A stretch of 64,000 nucleotides of DNA from Aurantimonas sp036549475 (GTDB taxonomy: Bacteria > Pseudomonadota > Alphaproteobacteria > Rhizobiales > Rhizobiaceae). The notes beneath the pieces were generated by a model. It was not told the DNA's origin, did no database searches, and saw nothing but the letters and a program-made list of their open reading frames with translations. Positions 56,299-64,000 of the stretch are shown here, one piece after another (the first letter of the stretch is position 1; the number at the start of each line of letters is the position of its first letter). The stretch is from NCBI RefSeq assembly GCF_036549475.1, contig NZ_JAZHLI010000022.1, positions 1 through 64,000 on the forward strand. The letters run 5' to 3'. The translations under genes and the position numbers were made by a program.

Positions 56299-56808
56299 CT
56301 AAGCGCCGGCGAACGGGTGAGCCGCCGAGCCTTTCTTGGAGACGACTTCCGCGGCGGTCGGCGTGCCCTTGATGGCGCGCTCGATGGATTCCATCGTCGC
56401 CTGGTAGTTGTAGTCGCGGATCTTGGCGTCGTCCTCGGCTTCCCAGTGGATGAAGACACCGACGCAGATGAACAGGTCGTCGGCTTCGGCAGCCGGGATG
56501 ATGCCCTTCTCGACGGAATCGGCCACGGCGCGCGCGACGGCGGTCTGGGCCGGTCCGAACATCTGGACGGCCTGCTTGGCGCCCTTGATGGTGACCTTGT
56601 TGAACATCACCGTGTTCGGCTTGCAGGGCAGGTTCGGCGCAACTACGGCGAGCAGCGTCGTGAAGCCGTCCTTGTTGTTGGTCAGCGAGTTACAGAATGC
56701 CGACTCGGCGGCAGAACCGCGGGGCCCGATGATCAGGTCGATATGGGCGACTTCGTTGCCTTCGCCGACGAGCGATTCGCCGACCATAACCTTGTTGATG
56801 GTTGCCAT
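56299..56808 (-). CDS. fae: Formaldehyde-activating enzyme
   Basis: Fae condenses formaldehyde with H4MPT to methylene-H4MPT in the cytoplasm. The 169-residue protein has the conserved start VMVGESLVGEGNEVAHIDLIIG with the catalytic-type His (H22 here), the GFTTLLAVVAPNLPCKPNTV segment and the QMFGPAQTAVARAVADSVE helix. A GGAGGA ribosome-binding site precedes the ATG at 56808; an upstream ATG at 56832 is less likely. It forms its own transcript, ending at the hairpin at 56155-56180. Confidence 0.98.
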   Translation of the reverse strand: MATINKVMVGESLVGEGNEVAHIDLIIGPRGSAAESAFCNSLTNNKDGFTTLLAVVAPNLPCKPNTVMFNKVTIKGAKQAVQMFGPAQTAVARAVADSVEKGIIPAAEADDLFICVGVFIHWEAEDDAKIRDYNYQATMESIERAIKGTPTAAEVVSKKGSAAHPFAGA

Positions 56809-57045
56809 GAGCAATTCCTCCAAATGTGCCAACCCGGCGCGGCTTGCGGCCGGCCCGGCCTAAGAACTTCCGATCCCGAGAGGGGTATTCCAGCAACGCC
56901 CTCCGCAAGCGCGCGACCGCTTTCCCTCCCGGTCGCCGGACGGTCTGCCGCCCGGCTTACGTCTATCCTTGTTAGCGGCGTCCCCCATGGGACCGGTTAG
57001 CCAGATAGCCAAAGTGTCACATGGACCCTTACGTCGGACAGTCAA

Positions 57046-57906
57046 TCACTCCCGCTGCGCTTCCGCAAGGTTCCGGGCGAAAAGGCTGGCGACGGTCAGA
57101 TCCGCCGATGTGCCGGGATTGCGGCCCTTGTGCTTCAGTTCGGCGTCGAGGCGGAGCGCCATTGCGAGGCGTTCGTCCCGGTCCGGCGTGCGGGACAGAT
57201 CGTCGGCGAGAGCCGCCATGCGCCGGCGGACCGATTCGGCCTCGGCCAGTCCGAATTTGCGCTGGATGTGGCTGTCGGGGAAGGCCACGGCGAAGGCGAG
57301 ATAGGCGGCGAGCGCAGCGCCCGTCTCCGGGTCGTCCTGGCCGGCCGCCTGCGCGGCCGCAATTGCCGGCAGGCCGATCTCGAAGATCTCCCGGAAGCCG
57401 CCGGCATATTGCCGGGCGACGAGGTCCCGATCGGCGGCAAGGCACATGGCCGCCACGAGGCCGATGGTGGGCGGCGAGCGCACGTCGTGCTCGCCTGCCT
57501 CGCCGAGCCCGCCCGGCGTCGCCAGGGCGATGGCGGCGAAGGCGTCGCGCGTATCCTGCTGGTCGAGCGTCGCAAGCACCGCGGTGACCGCCTGGCGCAG
57601 GCTGCGACCCGAAGCCGGACGCTCGGCCGCGGCGGCCAGCGGCGCGCAGAGGAGGACGATGCCGAGATTGGCGTTCAGGCCGACCGCATCCCAGCTGGCG
57701 CGGGTCGCCGCGAGGATGCGGGCACCGACACGCAGATCGGGTCGCGCAATCCAGGGTGCCGTGGCAGCCGCCGCTGCCTCGAAGGTGTCGGCGGTCATGC
57801 CATGGCCACCGGCATGGCGATGGACATTGCCGGGCTTGGCCGCGTCCAGTTCGGCCCGGCAGGCGGCGAGAAATGCCGCCGCGACCGCGTCCGGTGACAG
57901 GCTCAT
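57046..57906 (-). CDS. Triphosphoribosyl-dephospho-CoA synthase-like protein (CitG-like)
   Basis: This 286-residue protein matches the CitG/MdcB family: ELDAAKPGNVHRHAGGHGM near the start and RDAFAAIALATPGGLGEAGEHDV further on. In citrate lyase systems the family makes the prosthetic-group precursor; the version in H4MPT clusters has an unknown role in cofactor synthesis. It overlaps the RimK-like gene by 4 bp and is the last gene of a tight six-gene operon. Confidence 0.9.
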   Translation of the reverse strand: MSLSPDAVAAAFLAACRAELDAAKPGNVHRHAGGHGMTADTFEAAAAATAPWIARPDLRVGARILAATRASWDAVGLNANLGIVLLCAPLAAAAERPASGRSLRQAVTAVLATLDQQDTRDAFAAIALATPGGLGEAGEHDVRSPPTIGLVAAMCLAADRDLVARQYAGGFREIFEIGLPAIAAAQAAGQDDPETGAALAAYLAFAVAFPDSHIQRKFGLAEAESVRRRMAALADDLSRTPDRDERLAMALRLDAELKHKGRNPGTSADLTVASLFARNLAEAQRE

Positions 57907-58850
57907 ACGGCGCGGGGCAGGGGCTGCGCCGGCGCGGACCGGCGGTGGGCCTCGGCCAGCGCCACCACGTCCCGCGCGCGGATCGCGGCGATGTCGCTGC
58001 CGGTGGCGCGATGCAGACCGGTCCAGGCGGGCATGGAATTGACCTCGATGATCGCGGCGCGGCCGGTCTCGTCGCGCAGCAGGTCGACCCCGCAGAAATC
58101 ACCGCCGACGGCGGCGGTGGCGGCGATCGCAAGCTCCTCCATCTCGCGATCGGCGGGCATGGCGACGGCGTTGGCGCCCTGCTTGACGTTGGTGATCCAG
58201 CTGGCCGCCTCGCGCCGCATCGAGGCGACGGCGCGGCCAGCCGACACAAGCACCCGCACGTCGCTCCAGCGTCCGCCGGTCTCGACCCCGGCATAGCGCT
58301 GGAGATAGTAGACGCCGCCCGCGATTTCGGCCGGCGGCGGCAGATCGGCAGCGGTGCGCAGCAGTTTCAGCCCCTTTCCCTGCGCCCCGAACAGCGGCTT
58401 CAGCACCATCGGGCCGGGCTCGGCGGCCAGGATGCGCTCGGCCTCGGCCCGGCTTTCCACAGCGTGGCTGCGCGGGCTCGGCAGTCCGGCCCGGTGCAGG
58501 AGGAAGCTGGTCATCGACTTGTCGGTGCAGTTCTCGACGGAACGCGGGCTGTTGGAGACCGGCACGCCGCTGCGCGAGAGGGCGTGGAGAACGCCGAGCC
58601 GCCGCGTCACCTGCTCGAAGCTGCCGGCGTCCATGGTGCGCAGGCAGACGGCGTCCGGAAGATCTTCGCCCCATTGCGGAAGGCGCAGGCCGCTCGCCGA
58701 GCCCGTGTCGAAGCCGATTTCCGACAGGCCCGCCAGCACCACGTCGGCGCCCAGCGCGCCGAAGGCCGCGACCAGGTCGCGGGCATGCCGGTCCCGGTTG
58801 GCCGAGACCAGCAGGATGCGCAGCGCGCCAGGGGCAGTCGGCTCAGCCAA
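57903..58850 (-). CDS. ATP-grasp ligase, RimK/MptN-like
   Basis: This 315-residue RimK-type ATP-grasp protein has the central ATP-binding LKPLFGAQGKGLKLL loop and the metal-binding FCGVDLLRDETGRAAIIEVNSMPAW end. Relatives in H4MPT organisms add glutamate residues to the cofactor (MptN-type). I chose the TTG at 58850, which overlaps the end of mch by 8 bp and starts just before the first beta strand (LRILLVSANRD). No ATG fits. Confidence 0.85.
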   Translation of the reverse strand: MAEPTAPGALRILLVSANRDRHARDLVAAFGALGADVVLAGLSEIGFDTGSASGLRLPQWGEDLPDAVCLRTMDAGSFEQVTRRLGVLHALSRSGVPVSNSPRSVENCTDKSMTSFLLHRAGLPSPRSHAVESRAEAERILAAEPGPMVLKPLFGAQGKGLKLLRTAADLPPPAEIAGGVYYLQRYAGVETGGRWSDVRVLVSAGRAVASMRREAASWITNVKQGANAVAMPADREMEELAIAATAAVGGDFCGVDLLRDETGRAAIIEVNSMPAWTGLHRATGSDIAAIRARDVVALAEAHRRSAPAQPLPRAV

Positions 58851-59814
58851 AGGAGGCGTCGACGAGCTTCGGATCGACCGCGCCGCCGCGGAAGGTCTCG
58901 CCGGTTTCGAGTGCGACCACAGCCACTTCCGCGGGCGAGAACAGCATCGGGTCGATCTTGTAGAAATCGCCCTCGTAGCGGCGGAAGATCTCGGCAAAGG
59001 GCGTGCCGTAATCGTTCGCCGTCGAGCTTGGCAGCTTTTCGGCCAGCTCCCTGGCGTCGGACGCCGGTCCGGTGACGTGCAGCTGGATGCGCCCGCCATA
59101 GATGACGGCGTCGTTGGTGCGGCCCATGGCGGTGATGAAGTCGGGATGCGGCGGGCTGAGCGGCGCGGTGCCGCTGCCCTCGACGATGCGCGACAGGTCG
59201 AATTTCAGCTCGTGCGCCTTGTGCAGCGCTACCTCGACGACGCGGCCGACGATCTGCACCGAACCGGCCAGGCTCTGGGTCGGGGCGTAGATGATGGTCA
59301 GCGCCTCTGGCGCGACACGGCAGTCCGCGGCGATCTGCCGGACGAGCTCCTCGGGCGGCGGGCTGCCGGATTCCAGCACCAGTGCGGCCGTGTCGCTCTC
59401 GTCGGCATAGGCGATGTCGGAAAACAGCGTCTCCTTGCCGGCAAGTGCCCGGGCGGGGCCCGAACCCATGGCGAAATAGGCCGAATCGCCTTCGCCGCTG
59501 GTCAGCTGCCAGCCGGCATACTGGCTGCCGAGGCAGGCGACGACCGGCTGCCAGGACCGTGTCGTCAGGGTGAACGGCCAGCGGGGCAGATAGGGCGACG
59601 AGCCCAGCGTCACCTGCCCGAGCCCGCCGAGGCAGATCTCGGTGATCAGCCGGCCGGCCTCCAGGCTGCCGGTCACGCCGGCGCCGGCGTCGATCAGCGT
59701 TTCGCCGGCCGGCCCGGTGGATAGGCCGACCCGCAGCTCCGCCGCGCGCGATGTCAGGGTCTCGATCAGCGGAAGTACACCTCCGTTGACCGACAGCTTC
59801 GATACATGGCTCAT
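58843..59814 (-). CDS. mch: Methenyl-H4MPT cyclohydrolase
   Basis: Mch hydrolyses methenyl-H4MPT to formyl-H4MPT. The 323-residue sequence shows LRVGLSTGPAGETLIDAGAGVTGSLEAG near the start, the CLGSQYAGWQL region and AVIYGGRIQLHVTG, as in the family. It overlaps the ATP-grasp genes on both sides (4 and 8 bp), showing tight translational coupling. It acts after MtdB in formaldehyde oxidation. Confidence 0.97.
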   Translation of the reverse strand: MSHVSKLSVNGGVLPLIETLTSRAAELRVGLSTGPAGETLIDAGAGVTGSLEAGRLITEICLGGLGQVTLGSSPYLPRWPFTLTTRSWQPVVACLGSQYAGWQLTSGEGDSAYFAMGSGPARALAGKETLFSDIAYADESDTAALVLESGSPPPEELVRQIAADCRVAPEALTIIYAPTQSLAGSVQIVGRVVEVALHKAHELKFDLSRIVEGSGTAPLSPPHPDFITAMGRTNDAVIYGGRIQLHVTGPASDARELAEKLPSSTANDYGTPFAEIFRRYEGDFYKIDPMLFSPAEVAVVALETGETFRGGAVDPKLVDASFG

Positions 59815-60926
59815 GCGGCCATCCTCCCGGCTAGTTCATGCAATTCATCCACGCGGGCGTGGAACAGGGATTCGGCCGCAGCCGCATCGGCCGCCTCCGC
59901 CACGATGGTGCAGAGCGGCTGGCCGGCGCCGAAGGTCGCGGGTGGCCGTGTCCGGTCGCAGGTCCATTCCGGCCAGACGAAGCCGGACGGCAGATGCACC
60001 GGTCCGTCGGTCCACGCAAGGCCCGCAGCCCGAACGGTGGGGACGGGTGGGACGCCGTCCGGCAGTCTGCCCCGGCAGGCATTCAGATGCAGGGCCAGGA
60101 GCGGCGCCTCGTCCCGGTCGTAGATGTCGACGGTCGCGCCGAAGCGCGCGTTGATTTCCAGAAGCACCGGCCCCTGCGGCGACACGACGAAATCGGCGCT
60201 GGCGAGGCCGGTGAGCGGCACCTCCCTTGCCAGTCGCTCCACGGCCGCGACCATTGCCGGGCCGGCGTCGCCCGGCGGCTCCAACGGCCCCACCGCGCCG
60301 CCATAGCGGAACGGCTCGTCGGCGGAAGGTGCCGCCCATTGCCGGGTGAAGCCCAGCATCGCGATGCGCCCTTCGGCTGCCAGAAAGGCCGCGGACCATT
60401 TTTCGCCCGTCACGATCCGCTGGACGTAGCGGTCGGCGCCGGGCGCGGCGTCGGTCGCCGGCTGCACATGGCTGCCGCCGGCGCCGCCGATCTTCTTCGA
60501 CAGCCAGCCGGAGGGATCACCGACGCGCTCGCGCCGGATCTCTGGATGGTCGATGCCGGCTCTGGCGCAGAGCGCGGCGAAGCCTTCCGGGTCCTTCAGC
60601 AGGCGTATGATGGCGGCGTCGGTGCCGAGAATCGGCCAGCGTGCGCCGATCCGGTCCAGCAGCTCGGTGCGATCCTCGAAGCCCGCTCCCTGGACGAAGC
60701 CGATGGGCGAATGCCCCTCGGCCATGCGCTCGAGGAGCGTGAGCAGTTCCTCGCCATCGAAGCCATCCGGATAGTCGCCATGCAGCACCTCGGCGACCAG
60801 CGCCGACTGCTCGAGATCAAGATCGCCGAAGAAGTCGACCGCCAGCGCGCCGATGCCGGAGCGGCGGGCGCTCTCGGCGATCTGGCGCGCCGAGAAGGCG
60901 GCGCAGAGGAGGGTGGGACCCGTCAC
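59811..60926 (-). CDS. ATP-grasp protein, MfnD-like
   Basis: This 371-residue ATP-grasp enzyme of the COG1821 type has LSKKIGGAGGSHVQ and the metal-binding loop VLLEINARFGATVDIYDRDEA. Archaeal MfnD of this family joins tyramine (tyrosine in methylofuran) to glutamate. The GTG at 60926 lies 4 bp after the mtdB stop and starts at VTGPTLLCAAFSARQ. The 3' end overlaps mch by 4 bp. The role is inferred from family and context. Confidence 0.8.
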   Translation of the reverse strand: MTGPTLLCAAFSARQIAESARRSGIGALAVDFFGDLDLEQSALVAEVLHGDYPDGFDGEELLTLLERMAEGHSPIGFVQGAGFEDRTELLDRIGARWPILGTDAAIIRLLKDPEGFAALCARAGIDHPEIRRERVGDPSGWLSKKIGGAGGSHVQPATDAAPGADRYVQRIVTGEKWSAAFLAAEGRIAMLGFTRQWAAPSADEPFRYGGAVGPLEPPGDAGPAMVAAVERLAREVPLTGLASADFVVSPQGPVLLEINARFGATVDIYDRDEAPLLALHLNACRGRLPDGVPPVPTVRAAGLAWTDGPVHLPSGFVWPEWTCDRTRPPATFGAGQPLCTIVAEAADAAAAESLFHARVDELHELAGRMAA

Positions 60927-60930
60927 CGGT

Positions 60931-61827
60931 TCAGCTTGCCAGGGTGCGGGCCAGCGCGAAGGCATCGCGGAAGTCCAGCACCTGCGGCTCGTCCGCCTCG
61001 ATCATGCGCTGCAGGAGACCGTATTCGGTTTTCGACTTCATCGGCCCGACGGCAAGGGCACCGATGCCGAAGGCACTGGTGCCCTCGATCGCCTCCTCGT
61101 CATCCATCACGTCGATGCCTTCGATGCCCAGTGGCGGCACCGCATTGGCGTCGGCGGCCACGAGGAGCTTCGACGCGCCCTGGATCTGGTCCTTGCCGAG
61201 CACCTGGATACCCGCCCTGGCGGCGGCGACGATGACATGGACGTCCTCGATGAGGGCGGTCTTTTTCTCGTCGCTGGACCCGTCGACCGGCTCGACTTCG
61301 ATGCCGAACCGGGCCTCCATCTCCTTGGCGCGCTTGGAGATCCGCTCGATGCCGTCATGGCCGACGACCTTGACCCTGGCGCCTTCGAGCGCGGCGATCA
61401 CGGCGGCGCAATAGCCGACGACGCCGGTGGCGCCGAAGACGGCGATGGTGACGTCCTTCAGCGCTTTCTGGTGCCGGTTCTTCAGGGTGCGCTCGATGCA
61501 GGCGACCATCGCCGCGGCCGTGGTGTACGATCCGGACGGGTCGGCCATGATGTTGCAGCCGAACGGCGGCACGAGGGCCTTCTTCGTCGCTTCGATCATG
61601 TCGAGGGCGAGCACCGCGTCGTTGCCGCCGAAGAACACGGCGGACCGCACGCCGCGGTCCGGGGGACGCGAGAAGATCACGTCCTGCACGAGTTCGGTGA
61701 CCTCCTCCATCGCGACGCCGGCATAGGGCAGGACCGCATCGTAGCCGGCGTCGAGCGCCATGTTCAGGTCGAACGGGCTGACGTGTTTCTGCGGCGTGAG
61801 CATGTGCAGGATGTTCTTGTGGGCCAT
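60931..61827 (-). CDS. mtdB: NAD(P)-dependent methylene-H4MPT dehydrogenase
   Basis: MtdB oxidises methylene-H4MPT to methenyl-H4MPT with NAD(P). The 298-residue protein has the family start KNILHMLTPQKHVSPFDLNMALDAGYD, the nucleotide-binding VFGATGVVGYCAAVIAALEGARV and a VIVAAARAGIQVLGKD segment. It comes after mptG and before the MfnD-like gene on the same strand, so it is part of the operon running from mptG to the CitG-like gene. Confidence 0.96.
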   Translation of the reverse strand: MAHKNILHMLTPQKHVSPFDLNMALDAGYDAVLPYAGVAMEEVTELVQDVIFSRPPDRGVRSAVFFGGNDAVLALDMIEATKKALVPPFGCNIMADPSGSYTTAAAMVACIERTLKNRHQKALKDVTIAVFGATGVVGYCAAVIAALEGARVKVVGHDGIERISKRAKEMEARFGIEVEPVDGSSDEKKTALIEDVHVIVAAARAGIQVLGKDQIQGASKLLVAADANAVPPLGIEGIDVMDDEEAIEGTSAFGIGALAVGPMKSKTEYGLLQRMIEADEPQVLDFRDAFALARTLAS

Positions 61828-61902
61828 GGGAAGTCTCCGGTCTGGATGTGCGTGCGCCGAGCCGGACGGCCGCGGCGGTGCCAGGGCTTGTCGAGCAAGC
61901 CT

Positions 61903-62874
61903 CTAGCCGGTGCCCGTCAGGCGGAGCCCGCGTCGTTCGACGCTGGCGCCGTGATTGCGACCCGCAATGATGCGGATGTCGAGGCCCGTGGCGGCCTCGC
62001 CGATCGCCGCGACGAGCTGCTCGGCCTCCCGTGCGGAGGGAGCGAATGCAAAGCCGGTCGGGCCCCAGGAACTCTGGCCGATCCCGTGGGCGCCGGCGGC
62101 CGCCAGCGCCTCGCAGGCACGGGATACCGCCGGGCTGGTGAAGACGCCGCCCTGGGCCGGTGCGAAATGCCGGCCGACCATCTGCTGGATGGCCCCGATC
62201 GCAGCGCCGAAGCCGGCAATGTCCGTCTCGGCCAGCGACGGCAGCGCCTGCATCAGCACCAGCCGGCAGATTTCCCCGACCTGTGCCTCGGGAAAGGCCG
62301 GCAGCGTGGCGAAGGCAGCGACCTCGTCGACGCCGTGAAACCCCTCGTCTCCCGGGTCGAGCACGAGGATGACGCGCCAGTCCTCGGGGAAGGGCAGTCG
62401 GGCGATCAACGGTGGCGGGAGGCCGCCGTTCCCCTTGCCGCCGTCAACGGCGACGCCGCCGGCGGTCACGAAGGCAGCGCCAAGGCCCGAGCGGTTGCCC
62501 CGTCCGAGCCGCGCGGCATCGCCGGCAATGTCGGCCGGTCGCGCTTCCAGCGTGCGCAGGGCGAGCGCCACGGCAAGCGCCAGCTGGGTGCCCGAACCGA
62601 GGCCCGCATGGGCCGGGATGGCTTCCTGGATCGTCAGCTCGTGCCGGGCGCCCAGATCGAGACGTCGCCGCATGTCGCGAAGGTAGCCCGCCGCGCGCTC
62701 GGCTTCCGGACCGGCGACCAGATCTTGCCGGGCCCGCCGGATCGTGAGCTGGGTCGCGGGCTCCTCCAGCGCCAGGCCGATTCCGCCGAACCGGCGACCG
62801 GACTGGCCGCCAGGATCGAGAAATCCCAGATGCAGGCGGGCGGGCGCCGAGACGCTGACGACGTCGTCTGTCAC
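61903..62874 (-). CDS. mptG: Beta-ribofuranosylaminobenzene 5'-phosphate synthase (MptG, GHMP-kinase fold)
   Basis: MptG joins PRPP and a p-aminobenzoate-type acceptor in the first committed step of the H4MPT side chain. The 323-residue GHMP-fold protein shows SVSAPARLHLGFLDPGG, the phosphate loop AHAGLGSGTQLALAVALAL and the C-terminal SSWGPTGFAFAPS. The GTG at 62874 is favoured over an upstream ATG (63015), which would add 47 residues of non-family sequence. It heads the operon and is divergent from phhB. Confidence 0.93.
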   Translation of the reverse strand: MTDDVVSVSAPARLHLGFLDPGGQSGRRFGGIGLALEEPATQLTIRRARQDLVAGPEAERAAGYLRDMRRRLDLGARHELTIQEAIPAHAGLGSGTQLALAVALALRTLEARPADIAGDAARLGRGNRSGLGAAFVTAGGVAVDGGKGNGGLPPPLIARLPFPEDWRVILVLDPGDEGFHGVDEVAAFATLPAFPEAQVGEICRLVLMQALPSLAETDIAGFGAAIGAIQQMVGRHFAPAQGGVFTSPAVSRACEALAAAGAHGIGQSSWGPTGFAFAPSAREAEQLVAAIGEAATGLDIRIIAGRNHGASVERRGLRLTGTG

Positions 62875-62951
62875 TTTGTCCCCTGAATTTACGTGCCCGC
62901 ACCCTATTATTGCGGCGAACGCCGATGGGGCAAGCGCAGAAGGAGAAATCC

Positions 62952-63323
62952 ATGGCAGCCAGAACCTATTCCGACGCCGAGGTGACGACGCGCCTGGAAG
63001 CGGAACTGCCGACATGGCGGCTCGAGGACGGCTGGATCCGCCGCACCTACAAGACTGCGGGCTGGAAGGGCACGCTGATGGTGATCAACGCCGTTGGCCA
63101 TCTGGCAGAGGCGGCCTTCCACCATCCCGACATCACCGCGTCCTACGCCTGGGTCGAGGTGCGGCTGATGAACCACGCCGCCAAGGGCATCACCGATTCG
63201 GACTTCGCCCTCGCCAAGATGATCGAGCAGGTAGTCATGTGGCAGCCGGGCAAGGAGGACGGGCCGCTGCAGGGCACGCCGGACGATCCGCGTTTCGCCT
63301 ATATCAAATACGACAAGGGCTGA
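62952..63323 (+). CDS. phhB: Pterin-4a-carbinolamine dehydratase family protein
   Basis: This 123-residue protein has the hallmark AAFHHPDITASYAWVEVRLMNHAAKGITDSDFALAKMIE of the pterin dehydratase family, with an AGGAGA ribosome-binding site. In this setting it may act on a reduced pterin in H4MPT rather than on tetrahydrobiopterin recycling. It runs towards fhcB. Confidence 0.92.
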   Translation: MAARTYSDAEVTTRLEAELPTWRLEDGWIRRTYKTAGWKGTLMVINAVGHLAEAAFHHPDITASYAWVEVRLMNHAAKGITDSDFALAKMIEQVVMWQPGKEDGPLQGTPDDPRFAYIKYDKG

Positions 63324-63396
63324 GATCGGCCGGCGGGGATTTGATCTTCGCCGCCAAGGCTGTAGGTTTCATCACGGGCACAGAAAGCGGATTGTT

Positions 63397-64000
63397 TTGC
63401 AGAACGCATGGATCGACGGGCAACCGGCGTCCACGGAAGAGGCCGTGCGCGCGGCGGCGGAGCTGATCGGCCGAAGCCGCATGCCTCTCGTGACCGGACT
63501 GGCGACCGACATGGCGGGCCTCAAGGCCGCGGTCGCACTGGCGCGGATTGCCGGCGGGGCGATCGATCACGCCGCATCGGACGCGATCTATCCGCTGATC
63601 TCGGCGATGCGCGACAGCGGCATGATGCTGGCCGCGCCGTCGGAAGTCCGGCGCCGCGCCGATCGGGTGCTGGTGATCGGCGACGACGCCTTCGCCGACG
63701 CGCCGGACATGCCGGACTACCTGTTCGCCGAGGCACCGGATCTGGGGCTGCGCACCCGCGGCGCCGAGCGCCAGATCCTGTGGCTGGGCGCGGGCGACGA
63801 CATGCCGGACCTGCCGGAGACGGTGGCGCTGCACGGCATCGACTGTCCGCAGGACGGGCTTCTCGACGCGCTGTCGACCATCCGGGCCGAGATCGCCGGC
63901 CACCGATCCGGGAAGGGGCCGCTCCCGGCCGAGACGGTGCGCTTCGTCGCCGAATGGCTGCAGGAAGCCGCCTTCGGCTGCGCGATCTTCGCCCCGGCCA
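63397..64000 (+). CDS. fhcB: Formyltransferase/hydrolase complex subunit B (formylmethanofuran dehydrogenase subunit B-like), partial
   Basis: The first 201 codons of a protein run off the right edge. Start is a TTG at 63397 giving QNAWIDGQPASTEEAVRAAAELIGRSRMPLVTGLATDMAGLKAAVALA, the beginning of FhcB/FwdB-type subunits. In methylotrophs the Fhc complex turns formyl-H4MPT into formate through formylmethylofuran; subunit B is molybdopterin-less there. No ATG gives the right N-terminus. The other fhc genes should lie beyond the window. Confidence 0.85.
   Translation, partial: MQNAWIDGQPASTEEAVRAAAELIGRSRMPLVTGLATDMAGLKAAVALARIAGGAIDHAASDAIYPLISAMRDSGMMLAAPSEVRRRADRVLVIGDDAFADAPDMPDYLFAEAPDLGLRTRGAERQILWLGAGDDMPDLPETVALHGIDCPQDGLLDALSTIRAEIAGHRSGKGPLPAETVRFVAEWLQEAAFGCAIFAPA

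Overview
The window is GC-rich DNA from an alphaproteobacterium, most likely a facultative methylotroph of the Hyphomicrobiales. Evidence for this is 5-aminolevulinate synthase (hemA), a DUF952-pyrD pair, a NahK/ErcS-type hybrid kinase with an Na+/solute-symporter front end, a lanthanide-type methanol dehydrogenase (XoxF) cluster, and an archaeal-like tetrahydromethanopterin (H4MPT)/methylofuran C1 cluster. It is a draft assembly: one N at 40365 lies between two perfect copies of the same 141 bp. No tRNA, rRNA, CRISPR array or complete mobile element was recognised.

Region 1 (1-29000), housekeeping and accessory. The left edge has a cut DUF6429 gene abutting the 3' tail of a sensor kinase and its response regulator. 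Then come pyrD with DUF952, a lipase-like hydrolase, YjbQ, a LuxR-type regulator convergent with a 1157-residue hybrid kinase, mscL, an aminotransferase overlapping an AbrB-type membrane protein, a cupin, hemA with an Irr-box-like palindrome, an epimerase divergent from a sugar transferase, a SAF-domain oxidoreductase overlapping an EEP-family protein, MarR regulators, a methyltransferase, a GST, pncB, a CurA-like reductase with a DJ-1/PfpI protein, a gamma-glutamyltransferase and two acyl-CoA dehydrogenases.

Region 2 (29000-32100), fatty-acid/acyl-CoA oxidation. A FadJ-like bifunctional enzyme is followed by an IclR regulator. Two IclR-like palindromes lie in the divergent promoter between the acyl-CoA dehydrogenase and fadJ.

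Region 3 (32300-46260), methanol oxidation. It holds an MxaD-like protein, a YVTN propeller, two small unexplained proteins, a SoxYZ-like carrier and a zinc hydrolase. These are followed by xoxF, the cytochrome xoxG, xoxJ (split by the assembly artefact) and a rhodanese-like CxxxCW protein. The region ends with a small membrane protein, a two-component system, a periplasmic binding protein of the PQQ-linked family and a DUF3280 protein. XoxF should oxidise methanol to formaldehyde in the periplasm and pass electrons to XoxG. The two-component system and a phased direct repeat upstream of xoxF are candidates for its control.

Region 4 (46257-64000), formaldehyde oxidation by H4MPT/methylofuran. 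Formaldehyde is condensed with H4MPT by Fae, then processed by MtdB and Mch. The formyl group would be handled by the Fhc complex, whose B subunit begins at the right edge. Around these lie cofactor genes: an MfnB-dihydroneopterin aldolase fusion, an MfnE-like kinase, a DHPS-like protein, DUF447, an MfnF-like protein, a HisA/F-like barrel, CitG-like, RimK-like and MfnD-like proteins, MptG and a pterin dehydratase. A PaoABC-type molybdenum aldehyde oxidoreductase is embedded in this cluster.
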